A model generated the notes under the pieces. That model had not been told where the DNA came from, ran no database searches, and was given only the letters and a program-made list of their open reading frames with translations. From contig JBCBYV010000012.1 of assembly GCA_039815685.1 (NCBI GenBank), forward strand, positions 1 to 64,000: a stretch of 64,000 bases of DNA, read 5' to 3'. The first letter of the stretch is position 1. Each line of letters begins with the position of its first letter. Below, one piece after another: positions 51,954 to 61,614 of the stretch. This stretch comes from Thermohalobaculum sp039815685. Lineage in GTDB: Bacteria; Pseudomonadota; Alphaproteobacteria; Rhodobacterales; Rhodobacteraceae. The translations under genes were made by a program, and so were the position numbers.

Positions 51954-52882
51954 CCGTCCCCGCCGGCCCTGTTTCCGACGGGCGCCGCACGGGACTGCCA
52001 CCGCTCCTGATCTGGGGCGCGCTCTTCGCTGTCGGCTCAGCCTGGGGCCTCAGCCAGTTCTTCTCGAAGATCGCGATGTCCGGCACGATCCAACCACTCG
52101 GCGCGGCCGCATGGCAGGCGATCGTTGGTGCGGGCGTCGCCCTGGTCGCGCTGCGCCTTGCGCGGAGACGCCTGCCGCTCACCCGCAGGCACCTGCTGTT
52201 CTACGGCCTTTGCGGCCTCCTCGGCACCGCCCTGCCAGCGACGCTCAGCTACGAGGCGATCCGCCATCTTACCGTCGGCATTGCCTCCATCCTGATCGCA
52301 ACCGTCCCGATGCTGACCGTGCTCCTCGCCCTGCCACTTGGCCTCGAACGTGCGGAGGTGCCACGCCTCGTCGGTGTCGCCCTGGGCTTCGTTGCGATCC
52401 TCGTCCTCTTCGGACCCGAAGCCGCTCTTCCCGGCTGGGGTCAGATGGCCTGGATGGCGCTCATCGTGATTGCCGCCCTCTCCTACGCGACGGAGAACGT
52501 GGTGATCGCAGGCTATCAGCCCTCCGGCATCGGGCCGCTCGAGACGGGATGCGGCCTCCTCCTCGCTGCCACCTGCATGCTCCTGCCGCCAGCCTTCGCG
52601 CTCGGTGCCGTGCCGGTACCGGGCGGCGCGGGCTGGATCGAGGAGGGAGCGCTGCTGGCCTGCGCCTTTCTGAATATCGGTGCCTATCTCGGCTATGTCT
52701 GGCTCATCCGCCATGGCGGCGCAGTCTTCACCAGCCAGGTCGGCTACGTCGTCACCGGATCGGGCGTGCTGGCTGGCATGGCCTTCCTCGGCGAACGGCA
52801 CGGCTGGACGGTTTGGCTTGCCCTTGCCATGCTCTTCGCTGGCATCGCTCTGGTAAGCCCCAGGCCGGTGCCGCGCGACTGA
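51950..52882 (+). CDS. EamA/DMT-family transporter
   Basis: 310 residues, ten membrane helices in two EamA halves (RRHLLFYGLCGLLGTALPATLSYEAI with ASILIATVPMLTVLLALPLGLE; later YVWLIRHGGAVFTSQVGYVVTGSGVLAG in two parts). Start is a GTG at 51950 overlapping the transglutaminase stop, so the two are translationally coupled. DMT proteins often export amino acids or metabolites; here it could export the product of the upstream ATP-grasp/transglutaminase genes (inference). Confidence 0.88.
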   Translation: MTVPAGPVSDGRRTGLPPLLIWGALFAVGSAWGLSQFFSKIAMSGTIQPLGAAAWQAIVGAGVALVALRLARRRLPLTRRHLLFYGLCGLLGTALPATLSYEAIRHLTVGIASILIATVPMLTVLLALPLGLERAEVPRLVGVALGFVAILVLFGPEAALPGWGQMAWMALIVIAALSYATENVVIAGYQPSGIGPLETGCGLLLAATCMLLPPAFALGAVPVPGGAGWIEEGALLACAFLNIGAYLGYVWLIRHGGAVFTSQVGYVVTGSGVLAGMAFLGERHGWTVWLALAMLFAGIALVSPRPVPRD

Positions 52883-52907
52883 GACTGTGGCCGAAGGACC
52901 GCCCCCG

Positions 52908-53414
52908 ATGATCAGAGCCTTCGAGCTTGTCGACGCCGACGCCAATGCAGCATCCGCTGAAGACGAAGTGACACTCACCTATGACGACCGCTACCGCCGC
53001 CGGGCAGTGCTTACGACGGCGAGAGGCGAGCAGGTGCTGATGGACCTCGCCGAGGCGCGTGAGCTGGAGGATGGTGCTGCGCTGTTGCTCGAGGACGGGC
53101 GTAGCCTGCGCATACGGGCAGCGCGCGAGCCACTGACAGCGGTGCGTGCGGCCCCTCGAACATCGCTTGCCCGCCTCGCCTGGCACATCGGCAACCGCCA
53201 TACACCCTGCGCGATCGCGGTCGATCACCTGCTCATCCGGCGGGATCACGTGCTGGAGGACATGCTGACGCGCCTCGGCGCCGAACTGACCCGGGTCGAG
53301 GCACCCTTCACGCCGGAGGGGGGTGCCTATGGCCACGGCCGGACCCATGGCCATCATCACGGGGCGAGCGCCCATGACGACCCGAACGCGCACATCCCCC
53401 ACCGCCATGCCTGA
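52908..53414 (+). CDS. ureE: Urease accessory protein UreE
   Basis: 168 residues. N-terminal domain (VTLTYDDRYRRRAVLTTARGEQVLMDL) and the Ni-binding domain with WHIGNRHTPCAI, then a His-rich tail (GHGRTHGHHHGASAHDD) for nickel. Delivers nickel to the UreG-UreF-UreD complex. The ATG at 52908 follows AAGGA; a GTG at 52887 is an alternative start. No ureDABC precedes it: the upstream gene is an EamA transporter. Overlaps ureF by 8 bases. Confidence 0.9.
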   Translation: MIRAFELVDADANAASAEDEVTLTYDDRYRRRAVLTTARGEQVLMDLAEARELEDGAALLLEDGRSLRIRAAREPLTAVRAAPRTSLARLAWHIGNRHTPCAIAVDHLLIRRDHVLEDMLTRLGAELTRVEAPFTPEGGAYGHGRTHGHHHGASAHDDPNAHIPHRHA

Positions 53415-54083
53415 GGAAGCGGTCCGCGGTCCGCGGGAGGCGGCGTTGCTCCAAGCCTGGCTCTCACCGGGCTATCCGACGGGCGCCTTTGCCTACAGTC
53501 ACGGCCTCGAACAGGCGATCGCCGATGGCGACATCTATGATCCGGCGAGCCTCGAGATCTGGCTGACGGGGCTCCTCGAACACGGCGGGGGCCGGACGGA
53601 CGCCCTGCTCATTGCCGAGGCGTGGCGCGCGCCCGATGATGATGGGTCGATCGAGCGTTCCCGTGCCCTGGCAAGCAGTCTTGAGCGGCTCACGGAGACC
53701 GAGGCTCAGGGTCGCGCCTTCGCCGCCGTCACCGCCGCCGCCTATACGGGACCGATCGGTACCGATGCAGCGCCGCCCTACCCCGTGGCGCTCGGTCGGG
53801 CGGCGCGATGCGCCGGCATTCCGCTCGCGGCACTGCTCCCTCTCGCGCTCCAGGCCTTCGCCACGAACCTCATCAGCGCTGCCGTCCGCCTCGTGCCCCT
53901 GGGCCAGACCGATGCGCAGCGGGTCGTCCACCGCCTTCTGCCCGTCATCGCCAACGTCGCTGCAGAAGCACAGCATGCCTCAATGGAGGCAGCAGACCCC
54001 CTCGACGCTCATGGCAGCGCGTGCTTTCGTGGCGACACTGCCGCGATGCGGCATGAGACACTGCAAACGAGGCTGTTCCGCAC

Positions 54084-54087
<4 letters not shown>
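53407..54087 (+). CDS. ureF: Urease accessory protein UreF
   Basis: 226 residues, all-helical UreF. LLQAWLSPGYPTGAFAYSHGLEQAI, WLTGLLEHGGGRTDALL and AFATNLISAAVRLVPLGQTDAQRVVHRLLPVI are UreF marks. Acts with UreD and UreG in nickel insertion. The ATG at 53407 is the one that overlaps ureE; longer in-frame starts within ureE are less likely. Overlaps ureG (ATGA). Confidence 0.92.
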
Positions 54088-54758
<671 letters not shown>

Positions 54759-55250
54759 AAGGTTAACGGCTCCTTCACGTCCCAGTTTGGAACAAGTTGG
54801 CGTCCCATCAAATTTGAGCAAAAAACTATATTATTGTCAGGTGTTAGCGCCTCGAAGTTCATGTTGCAGTGCAAGCCGACTAAGCCGCTCGGGCATTATC
54901 TGCGCATTATCGGCGAAAAGAAGTCGCCGGAGTAGGCGACTCCCTGTATCCTACCGCCATCCCTCACCAGAAGGGGGTGGCGTGCGTGAGTGATGTAATG
55001 GGAGCGACTGACTAGGGACCACATGGTCAGCCGCGCTTGCGTTCCCGAGTAGCTCGAGTGCTTTGTATCCTTCCCTCACGGCGAGGACGCCCTGCCCGGC
55101 GACCTCGCCGTTTCACTATCAGCCACCGCTTAAGAGATGGTTAATGTCGGCGGCCGCCGAGGCGCGGCCGGTCATCCGAGCGCCTTGTGCGCCGGCCTTC
55201 ACGCTCTAAGCCTCGCATGCGTGACACGCGCTTAATCGAAGGGCTGCGAC
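54759..55250. other. AT-richer non-coding stretch after ureG
   Basis: 492 bases without a convincing gene. The first ~150 are AT-rich (CAAATTTGAGCAAAAAAC, CTATATTATTGTCAG) and continue the composition of the ureG 3' end; GC content returns towards 55100. A perfect 7-bp hairpin AGTCGCC/GGCGACT lies at 54922-54941. Short frames here have neither a good ribosome site nor coding-like content. The PcaD-like gene follows. Confidence 0.55.
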
Positions 55251-56045
55251 ATGGCAGGGACTGTAGCGGGCTACACGGTCAACAGCGTCGTGCTCAATGC
55301 AGCAGTTGAAGGACCGGCAGGCGCCCCCGCGCTCGTTTTCTCCAACTCGCTCGGCACGGATCTTCGCGTGTGGGATCCATTGCTGCCCCATCTGCCCACC
55401 GACTGGCGGCGCCTGAGATATGACAAGCGCGGCCATGGCCTCTCGGCGCTGCCTGACACCCCGTGGACCATCGAGGATCTCGCGGACGATCTCGACGCTC
55501 TCATGGACGCGGCGAGCATCGACAGCGCGGTGATCGTCGGCCTCTCGGTCGGCGGCTTGATCGCACAATCGCTTGCCGTCCGGCATCCGGCCCGTGTCCG
55601 CGCGCTCGTCCTCTGCGATACTGCGGCGCGCATCGGTACGGATGAGATGTGGAACGACCGCATCGCGGCGATCGAGGAAGGCGGGCTCGCCGCGCAGGCC
55701 GACGCGATCATGACGCGCTGGTTCACCGAAGGCTTCCGCGCCGATCTCGCCCGGCTGGAGCCCTGGCGAAACATGATGCTGCGAACGCCTGCCGAGGGAT
55801 ACCTCGCCACCTGCCGGGCGATCCGCGATGCGGACTATCGCGAAGCCGCGAGCCGCTTGGCCGTGCCCAGTTTGGCCGTCTGCGGGGAAGCAGACGGCTC
55901 TACCCCGCCGGCGCTCGTGCGACAGACCGCGGCGCTGATCCCGGGCTGCCGCTTCGAGCTCATCGCAGAAGCAGGCCACATCCCTTGCGTCGAGCAGCCG
56001 GAGGCTCTCGGCGCCCTGATCAGCGATTTCGTCTCGGCACTGTGA
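55251..56045 (+). CDS. pcaD: 3-oxoadipate enol-lactonase-like alpha/beta hydrolase
   Basis: 264 residues. LVFSNSLGTDLRVWDPLLPHLP, YDKRGHGLSALPD, nucleophile VGLSVGGLIAQ, acid Asp in CGEADGSTPP and His in AGHIPCVEQPEAL are those of PcaD, which opens 3-oxoadipate enol-lactone in the beta-ketoadipate pathway. No other pca gene is nearby, so the physiological substrate is less certain than the family. Confidence 0.82.
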   Translation: MAGTVAGYTVNSVVLNAAVEGPAGAPALVFSNSLGTDLRVWDPLLPHLPTDWRRLRYDKRGHGLSALPDTPWTIEDLADDLDALMDAASIDSAVIVGLSVGGLIAQSLAVRHPARVRALVLCDTAARIGTDEMWNDRIAAIEEGGLAAQADAIMTRWFTEGFRADLARLEPWRNMMLRTPAEGYLATCRAIRDADYREAASRLAVPSLAVCGEADGSTPPALVRQTAALIPGCRFELIAEAGHIPCVEQPEALGALISDFVSAL

Positions 56046-56135
56046 ACGCGTGATCACGCCGCGCGCTTTCTGGAAACTTGAGCTTCGTTGCTTTTCGCTT
56101 CACCCTCTATTTGAGATGCGGTGCGGGAGACATGC

Positions 56136-56804
56136 GTGGCGGAGACGCCCGGACTTCCTGATTTCAAGGTCTACACGCGGGGCGAGCTAATCGCCGACGG
56201 CATCGTGCATGCGGCTGGCGTCCTGCTTGCGCTGATGGCGGTGCCGGTAATGGTGACCCTCGCGGCGGTCTGGCACGGGAGCTTCACCGTCGTTGCGGCG
56301 GCCCTTGTCTACGGGCTCTCGCTGATCGCGATGTTCGCCTTTTCCGCGAGCTACAACATGGTGCATCATCCACGTGCCAAGGCCCTCCTGAAGAAGTTCG
56401 ATCATGGCGCGATCTTCGTGAAGATCGCGGGAACCTACACGCCCTTCGCTGTGCTTCTTGGCGGAGCGGATGCGGGGACGATCCTGATCGGGATCTGGAC
56501 TGCGGCGCTGCTGGGCGTGGTTCTGGTGCTGACCAACCCGCGGGGACATGCCTGGATCAGCCTTGCACTCTACCTCGCCATGGGTTGGGCGGTGCTCATC
56601 GTCGGCGGCCCGATGCTCTCGGCCATGAGCACGGCGGGCCTCGTGCTGATCTCCACGGGCGGTGGGCTCTACACCTTAGGGGTCGCCTTCCATCTCTGGG
56701 ATCGCCTGCCGTACCAAAACGCAATTTGGCACACGCATGTGCTGGCGGCGAGCCTCGTCTTCTACGCCGCCGTGATGGTCGAGGTCGGGCTTACAGCGCC
56801 ATGA
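56136..56804 (+). CDS. Hemolysin III / YqfA-family membrane protein
   Basis: About 222 residues, seven membrane helices, related to adiponectin-receptor-like (PAQR) proteins. Conserved polar residues: GIVHAAGV, SASYNMVHHP, KKFDHGAIFVKIAGTYTPF, and LIVGGP, WHTHVLAAS at the end; the spaced His/Asp/Ser residues form the family's predicted zinc site. Despite the name, toxicity is not implied. I prefer the GTG at 56136 (GGGAGA upstream); a GTG at 56121 would add five residues. Confidence 0.85.
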   Translation: MAETPGLPDFKVYTRGELIADGIVHAAGVLLALMAVPVMVTLAAVWHGSFTVVAAALVYGLSLIAMFAFSASYNMVHHPRAKALLKKFDHGAIFVKIAGTYTPFAVLLGGADAGTILIGIWTAALLGVVLVLTNPRGHAWISLALYLAMGWAVLIVGGPMLSAMSTAGLVLISTGGGLYTLGVAFHLWDRLPYQNAIWHTHVLAASLVFYAAVMVEVGLTAP

Positions 56805-56913
56805 GAGGGTATTGCGCCGCTGCGCGGGATAACTGGGCGCCCCGACTTCGGGGGCTGCGCCCCCTCAGCGGCCCACCCGCCATCCTCGCGCCAGCCCAAT
56901 CGATGCCGATGGC

Positions 56914-57069
56914 TCAACGGGGAACATCGTCGTTATCGTCGAGCAGGATCCGTGCAGCCTCCCCTTCGAGATCATCGTATTGCTGGGCGCGGAGGCTCCA
57001 CAGAAAGGCTGCAAGACCGATGCCGCCGAGGAGGAGTGACGCCGGGATCAGGATGCCGAGAATGGTCAT
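56914..57069 (-). CDS. ccoS: cbb3 oxidase assembly protein CcoS
   Basis: 51 residues: TILGILIPASLLLGGIGLAAFLWSL membrane helix, then the CcoS hallmark AQQYDDLEGEAARILLDDN. Needed to insert haem and copper cofactors into cbb3 oxidase. The ATG overlaps the ccoI stop (ATGA). Last gene of ccoGHIS. Confidence 0.93.
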   Translation of the reverse strand: MTILGILIPASLLLGGIGLAAFLWSLRAQQYDDLEGEAARILLDDNDDVPR

Positions 57070-59330
57070 GCACCTGGGCTCCTTCTGAGCGCATTCAGGG
57101 TGACGGCGAGCGAGGAGCCCGACATGGCGAGTGCCGCAACGAGAGGCGTCACGAAACCGGACAGCGCCACGGGGACAGCGACGAAGTTATAAAGGGCGGC
57201 CATCGCAAAGTTCTGCCGCGCCCTAGCCTGTGCCGTGCGTCCAGCGTCGAGGGCCGTGACGACGGCGCCGAGCTTTTCGCCGGTGAAAACGAGGGCTGCG
57301 GCGGCCCGGCTCACATCCGCACCGGAAGCCGGAGAAATTGAGACATGGGCTGCCGCCAGGGCTGGGGCATCATTGAGCCCATCGCCGATCATGAGGACGC
57401 ATGCGCCCTCCGCCGCCATCGTCTCCAGCATGGCCAGCTTCTCCGCCGGTCTGAGGGCGGCATGCCAGGTCTCGATCCCCGCATCCTCAGCGGCGGCTGC
57501 CACAGGCCCCGGCGCATCACCGGAGAGAAGCATGACACGGAGGCCACGGGTCTTGAGGGCTGCGACTGTCTCGGCGGCATCGCTACGGAGGCGGTCCTCG
57601 AAGCGGAAGGGGATCGGAGGTCGGCCGGGACGGGAGAGCCAGACGGTGCTCCGCGTCTCGTCCTCGCCGCACGCCGTTGCGGCGCCCGCCCAGCCGGCGC
57701 GACCCAGGCGGACTGACCCTTCGGGGGCTCGCCCCTCCATGCCATCGCCGGGATGCTCCCTGACGCGATCGAGTTCTGCAGGGACAACACCCTGCTCCTC
57801 GGCCACTGCTGCAAGGGCACGGGCCAAGGGGTGACGAGAGGCGGTGGCAAGGGCGGAGGCAACAGTCCAATCGTCCTCGGACGTTCCCTCAGCAGAGGCG
57901 AAGCTCGGCCTTCCCGCAGTCAGCGTTCCCGTCTTGTCGAAGACGACCGTGTCAGCCGCGGCGAGGCGTTCCAGCGCCGCGCCGTCCTTGAGGAAGATCC
58001 CCTGCCGGAAGAGGCGCCCGGAGGTCGTGGCATGCACGGCGGGCACCGCGAGACCCAGCGCACAGGGGCAGGTGATGATGAGGACAGCGGCAGCGATCAT
58101 GACCGCACGATGCATGTCCCCATCGGTCCACCAGAGCCAGCCGACGAAGGCGATCATGGCCATGGCGTGGACGGACCAGGCGTATTGGCGCGCTGCCACA
58201 TCGGCCCAGGCATCGAGGCGGGAACGTCCGTGCTCCGCCGCCTCCACCAGCCGGGCGATGCCGGCCAGCATCGTCGCCTCGCCCGTTGCCGTGACGCGTA
58301 TCGTCAGGGGTCCGGTGAGGTTCAGCATCCCTGCATGGATCGTGTCGCCGGGGCCGGCCGCTTCGGGCACGCTTTCGCCCGTGACCATGGAACGGTCGAT
58401 ATCCGAACGGCCATCTTCGACCTGCCCGTCCGCCGGCACGCGCTCACCGGGCGCGATGAGGAGGCGGTCGCCGGGGCTGACGGCCTCGATCGCCACAGCC
58501 TCCCGCCGTCCATCGGCGCAAAGGCGCGTCGCAGAGCGGACGGCGAGGGTCGCGAGTTCGGCGGCGGCAGAGCGGGCACGGGCCCGGGTGCGGTGGTCGA
58601 GGTAGCGGCCGATCAGGAGAAAGAAGACGAGGCCGATGCCGGCGTCGAAATAGGCATGCTCCCCCCCGATCATGGTCTCGTAGAGCGAGACGCCAGCCGC
58701 GAGCCAGATGGCAACAGTGATGGGCACGTCCATGTTGAGGCGCCCGGCGGCAAGCGCGCGCGCAGCACCCGCATAGAACGGGCGGCCGGCAAAGGCGATG
58801 GCCGGGAGCGCGATGAGGCCCGAGATCCAGTGCAGGAGATCCCGTGTCGCCCCCTCCGCTCCGGACCAGACGGCGACGGAGAGGAGCATGACGTTCATCA
58901 TCGCGAAGCCCGCGATGCCGATGCGCGCGAGCAGGGCGCGACCCGGGGCGTCGCGCTCGAGCGCGGCCATCGCCTCCGCATCATAGGGGCGCGCCTCGTG
59001 ACCCAGCCCCTCGACGGCGCTGACGAGGCCTGCTGGCTCATGCGCTGCTGGATCGAAGAGGACCGTCAGGCGCTTCGCGGTGAGGTTTACCCGGGCGCTC
59101 AAGACGCCGGGCAGGGGGACGAGACCGCGCTCAAGCGTCGCGATGCAAGCGGGGCAGTGGATGGTCGGCACCAGAAGGTCGATCCGGGCACGGCCCGCAG
59201 CCTCCAAACGCACGAAGCGCGCCGCTGCGTCAGCGGTCGCCGTGCGGGCCTCCGCGAGGGAAGCGGCCGCGCCCGAAGCGCAGCAACCAGCGGGCGCCGG
59301 GGCCCCGGTGCTCGCCGTCTCGAAGGGCAT
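57066..59330 (-). CDS. ccoI: Copper-translocating P-type ATPase CcoI
   Basis: 754 residues. Cys-containing N-tail (GCCASG), one heavy-metal-associated domain (PTIHCPACIATLERG), eight membrane helices, A-domain TGES, the CPC motif in ITCPCALGLAVPAVHATTS, DKTGTLTAG phosphorylation site, SRHPLARAL and GDGLNDAPAL. CcoI/FixI supplies copper for cbb3 oxidase assembly (CopA2-type slow export). Coupled to ccoH (TGATG) and ccoS (ATGA). Confidence 0.95.
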   Translation of the reverse strand: MPFETASTGAPAPAGCCASGAAASLAEARTATADAAARFVRLEAAGRARIDLLVPTIHCPACIATLERGLVPLPGVLSARVNLTAKRLTVLFDPAAHEPAGLVSAVEGLGHEARPYDAEAMAALERDAPGRALLARIGIAGFAMMNVMLLSVAVWSGAEGATRDLLHWISGLIALPAIAFAGRPFYAGAARALAAGRLNMDVPITVAIWLAAGVSLYETMIGGEHAYFDAGIGLVFFLLIGRYLDHRTRARARSAAAELATLAVRSATRLCADGRREAVAIEAVSPGDRLLIAPGERVPADGQVEDGRSDIDRSMVTGESVPEAAGPGDTIHAGMLNLTGPLTIRVTATGEATMLAGIARLVEAAEHGRSRLDAWADVAARQYAWSVHAMAMIAFVGWLWWTDGDMHRAVMIAAAVLIITCPCALGLAVPAVHATTSGRLFRQGIFLKDGAALERLAAADTVVFDKTGTLTAGRPSFASAEGTSEDDWTVASALATASRHPLARALAAVAEEQGVVPAELDRVREHPGDGMEGRAPEGSVRLGRAGWAGAATACGEDETRSTVWLSRPGRPPIPFRFEDRLRSDAAETVAALKTRGLRVMLLSGDAPGPVAAAAEDAGIETWHAALRPAEKLAMLETMAAEGACVLMIGDGLNDAPALAAAHVSISPASGADVSRAAAALVFTGEKLGAVVTALDAGRTAQARARQNFAMAALYNFVAVPVALSGFVTPLVAALAMSGSSLAVTLNALRRSPGA

Positions 59331-59842
59331 CAGCCGGCGTCTCCTCGCGGCCTAGGCACCCAGAGGGGAGCGATCGCCTGCCATGGCGTCTCACCGCCTT
59401 CTATGCGTAGTGCTACGCGCCAGCTCCCATGTTCGAGCGCGATTGGCGCGGTATGCCCCGCGCCCCCGCCTGTGGCGTCCGAGCTGAGCCTAAGGGTGCG
59501 ATCAGTGATGTTGCCGGCGGGACGGCCGACGACCGCTTCGATCTGAAGGCCTTTGACCAGAACCCCATCGGCATCACGAACCGTCACGCTCAAGATCTCC
59601 CCATCATAGGCAGTGCCGACTTGCCAGCCGAGCGCGGTCTGCGCTGCGGCCCGCGCGTTCCAGCCGACGCCAGCGCGGTAGGAATTATCGACCACTGTGC
59701 CCGGGAACGTGCCCGTCGCGGCGAAGAGGAGCGCCATGTTGGCCGTGATAATCACGCCGAAGGCGCAGAGTGCGATGACCAGCACGTGGCGGCCGGTAAG
59801 CTCGCCCTTCGTCCGGCGCGCAGGTTGGGTGATGTCAGCCAT
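59330..59842 (-). CDS. ccoH: cbb3 oxidase assembly protein CcoH (FixH)
   Basis: 170 residues: one N-terminal membrane helix (HVLVIALCAFGVIITANMALLF), then a periplasmic FixH domain with GTVVDNSYRAGVGWNA, AQTALGWQ and AIALEHGSWRVALRIEG. Stabilises the oxidase during assembly. The ATG at 59842 overlaps the ccoG stop by 8 bases; the upstream in-frame region lies inside ccoG. Confidence 0.92.
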   Translation of the reverse strand: MADITQPARRTKGELTGRHVLVIALCAFGVIITANMALLFAATGTFPGTVVDNSYRAGVGWNARAAAQTALGWQVGTAYDGEILSVTVRDADGVLVKGLQIEAVVGRPAGNITDRTLRLSSDATGGGAGHTAPIALEHGSWRVALRIEGGETPWQAIAPLWVPRPRGDAG

Positions 59843-61382
59843 CGTTCTCGGGCCCCCTGAATTGGGTGTCGTAGAAGGTGCGGTCGCGCGTCTCGAGGTT
59901 CTCGACCCAGACACGCAGATCGAAGCGCTCCGGCATGCCGAACCAGGGCGGAGCAGTCAGAAAGAGTTTCAGGCGTCGCTGCTCCTGCGCGGCGATCTCG
60001 AGCTCCAGGCCGTCGAGTCCCTGCAGCGCCTGACGGACCACGTAGTCAGCGGTCACACCGACGCGGAAGACCGCGGTGCTATCGGTCATGTTCTGGATCT
60101 TGAGATCGTAGGCGTTCCGGATCTCCCCATCGGAGAGCACCGTGAACACCGGATTGCGCTCGGGCGCTACGGTCAGGCCTATCTGGTCCCGCATGAAGAG
60201 CGTGACGACCATGGCGACGCCGATGAGCGACCAGAGGGTGAAGTACAGGACCGTGCGGGTACGCACGATCTTGCCGAGCAAGAGCGCAGGGGCGGCGCCG
60301 GCTCGCTCGGCGTGCGCATCCTTGAGCGTGCAGTAGTCGATCAGCCCGCGAGGTTTGCCGATCTTCTTCATGATGTCGTCGCAGGCATCGATGCAGAGCC
60401 CGCAGGTGATGCAGCCGATCTGCTGGCCCTCCCGGATGTCGACGCCGGTGGGGCAGACATTCACGCAGGCATTGCAGTCGATACAGTCCCCGGGGCCTTT
60501 CGGCCGTTCCGCGACTGCCGCATTGCCCACTGCCAGCGCGCCCTGCAACGACGGCATGCCCGGCTGAGGGATCGCAGGCGTCGGGGTACCCATCACCGGG
60601 CCCGCGAAGGCCGATGCCTCGGCCGCCTTCTGGCGCTTGCGGTGCTTGCCCCGCGGCTCGCCACGCCAGTCCTTGTAAGTGACGATCAGCGAGTTCTCGT
60701 CGAGCATCGCGCCCTGAATACGCGGCCAGGGACACATGTAGATGCAGACCTGCTCACGCATGAACCCGCCGAGGACGAAGGTGGTGAGGGTGAGGACGCC
60801 GACGGTGGCATAGGCGACGGAAGCCGCCTGACCGGTGAAGAGATCGACGAAGAGCGTTGGCGCATCGGCGAAGTAGAAGACCCAGGCACCACCCGTGGCG
60901 ATGGCGATCAGCAGCCAGATGGACCATTTCAGAGCGCGCTTTCGCACCTTCTCCCCGTCCCAGCCGCGGTTCCAGAGCCGGTACTGCGCGTTCCGGTCGC
61001 CATCCACCCAGCGCTCCACATGCTGATAGAGATCGACCCAGACGGTCTGAGGGCAGGCGTATCCGCACCAAGCGCGGCCGAAGACGGAGGTCACGAGAAA
61101 GAGGCCGAGCCCCGCCATGATCAGGAGGCCTGCGACGTAGTAGAACTCCTGTGGCCAGATCTCGATCCAGAAGAAAAAGAAGCGCCGGCCGGCAAGATCA
61201 ACGAGCACGGCCTGGTCCGGCAGCTCCGGCCCCCGGTCCCAGCGCAGCCAGGGCGTGACGTAGTAGATGCCGAGGGTGACGATCAGTATGGCCCATTTGA
61301 AGCGGCGGAAGTTACCGGTGACGGCCTTTGGAAAGACCTGACGCCGGTTCTCGTAGAGCGGCATGTCCTGGGACGTGGCCAT
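59835..61382 (-). CDS. ccoG: cbb3 oxidase assembly ferredoxin CcoG (RdxA/FixG)
   Basis: 515 residues from the ATG at 61382. LYENRRQVFPKAVTGNFRRFKW, membrane helices, GRAWCGYACPQTVWVDLY, QVCIYMCPWPRIQGAM, two [4Fe-4S] sites (CIDCNACVNVCP and CITCGLCIDAC) and a C-terminal Ig-like domain. CcoG reduces Cu(II) during cbb3 biogenesis. The longest frame starts at 61466, but the FNR box at 61472 leaves no room for a promoter there; GGAGA supports 61382. A ~35-residue Ala/Pro-rich insert precedes the first ferredoxin motif. Confidence 0.93.
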   Translation of the reverse strand: MATSQDMPLYENRRQVFPKAVTGNFRRFKWAILIVTLGIYYVTPWLRWDRGPELPDQAVLVDLAGRRFFFFWIEIWPQEFYYVAGLLIMAGLGLFLVTSVFGRAWCGYACPQTVWVDLYQHVERWVDGDRNAQYRLWNRGWDGEKVRKRALKWSIWLLIAIATGGAWVFYFADAPTLFVDLFTGQAASVAYATVGVLTLTTFVLGGFMREQVCIYMCPWPRIQGAMLDENSLIVTYKDWRGEPRGKHRKRQKAAEASAFAGPVMGTPTPAIPQPGMPSLQGALAVGNAAVAERPKGPGDCIDCNACVNVCPTGVDIREGQQIGCITCGLCIDACDDIMKKIGKPRGLIDYCTLKDAHAERAGAAPALLLGKIVRTRTVLYFTLWSLIGVAMVVTLFMRDQIGLTVAPERNPVFTVLSDGEIRNAYDLKIQNMTDSTAVFRVGVTADYVVRQALQGLDGLELEIAAQEQRRLKLFLTAPPWFGMPERFDLRVWVENLETRDRTFYDTQFRGPENDG

Positions 61383-61471
61383 CAGCTTCGTCTCCGCGCG
61401 AGGCAACCGCCGGATACTCATGAGGAGGTCCGGATCGGTATCCTGCTTCTTCGATCCGCGATGCATCCGCG

Positions 61472-61485
61472 TTGATCGGGATCAA
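61472..61485. promoter_or_regulatory. FNR/FixK/FnrL binding site
   Basis: TTGATCGGGATCAA is a perfect TTGAT-N4-ATCAA palindrome. It lies 97 bases before the ccoG ATG at 61382 (between ccoP and ccoG), a suitable place for a class II site centred at -41.5 with a start near 61437. Oxygen-sensing FNR-family regulators control cco genes in alphaproteobacteria, so low-oxygen activation of ccoGHIS is likely. Confidence 0.85.
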
Positions 61486-61614
61486 GGCTGACCCTGGTGC
61501 AGAAAACGAAGGCCCAGCGCCGCGCTTAGGTCTCGATGATGATGACCAAAAAAGTACCCGGGCGCGGCAGGGGCCGGACCCGGGCAGTTCGACAGGGAGG
61601 TCGGGGCGGTGGGC

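Noticed and set aside
57753..61475. Long plus-strand frames (about 590 residues each) over ccoI and ccoG
   Set aside because: They lie antisense to two fully conserved assembly genes, have no recognisable domain and reflect codon third-position GC bias.
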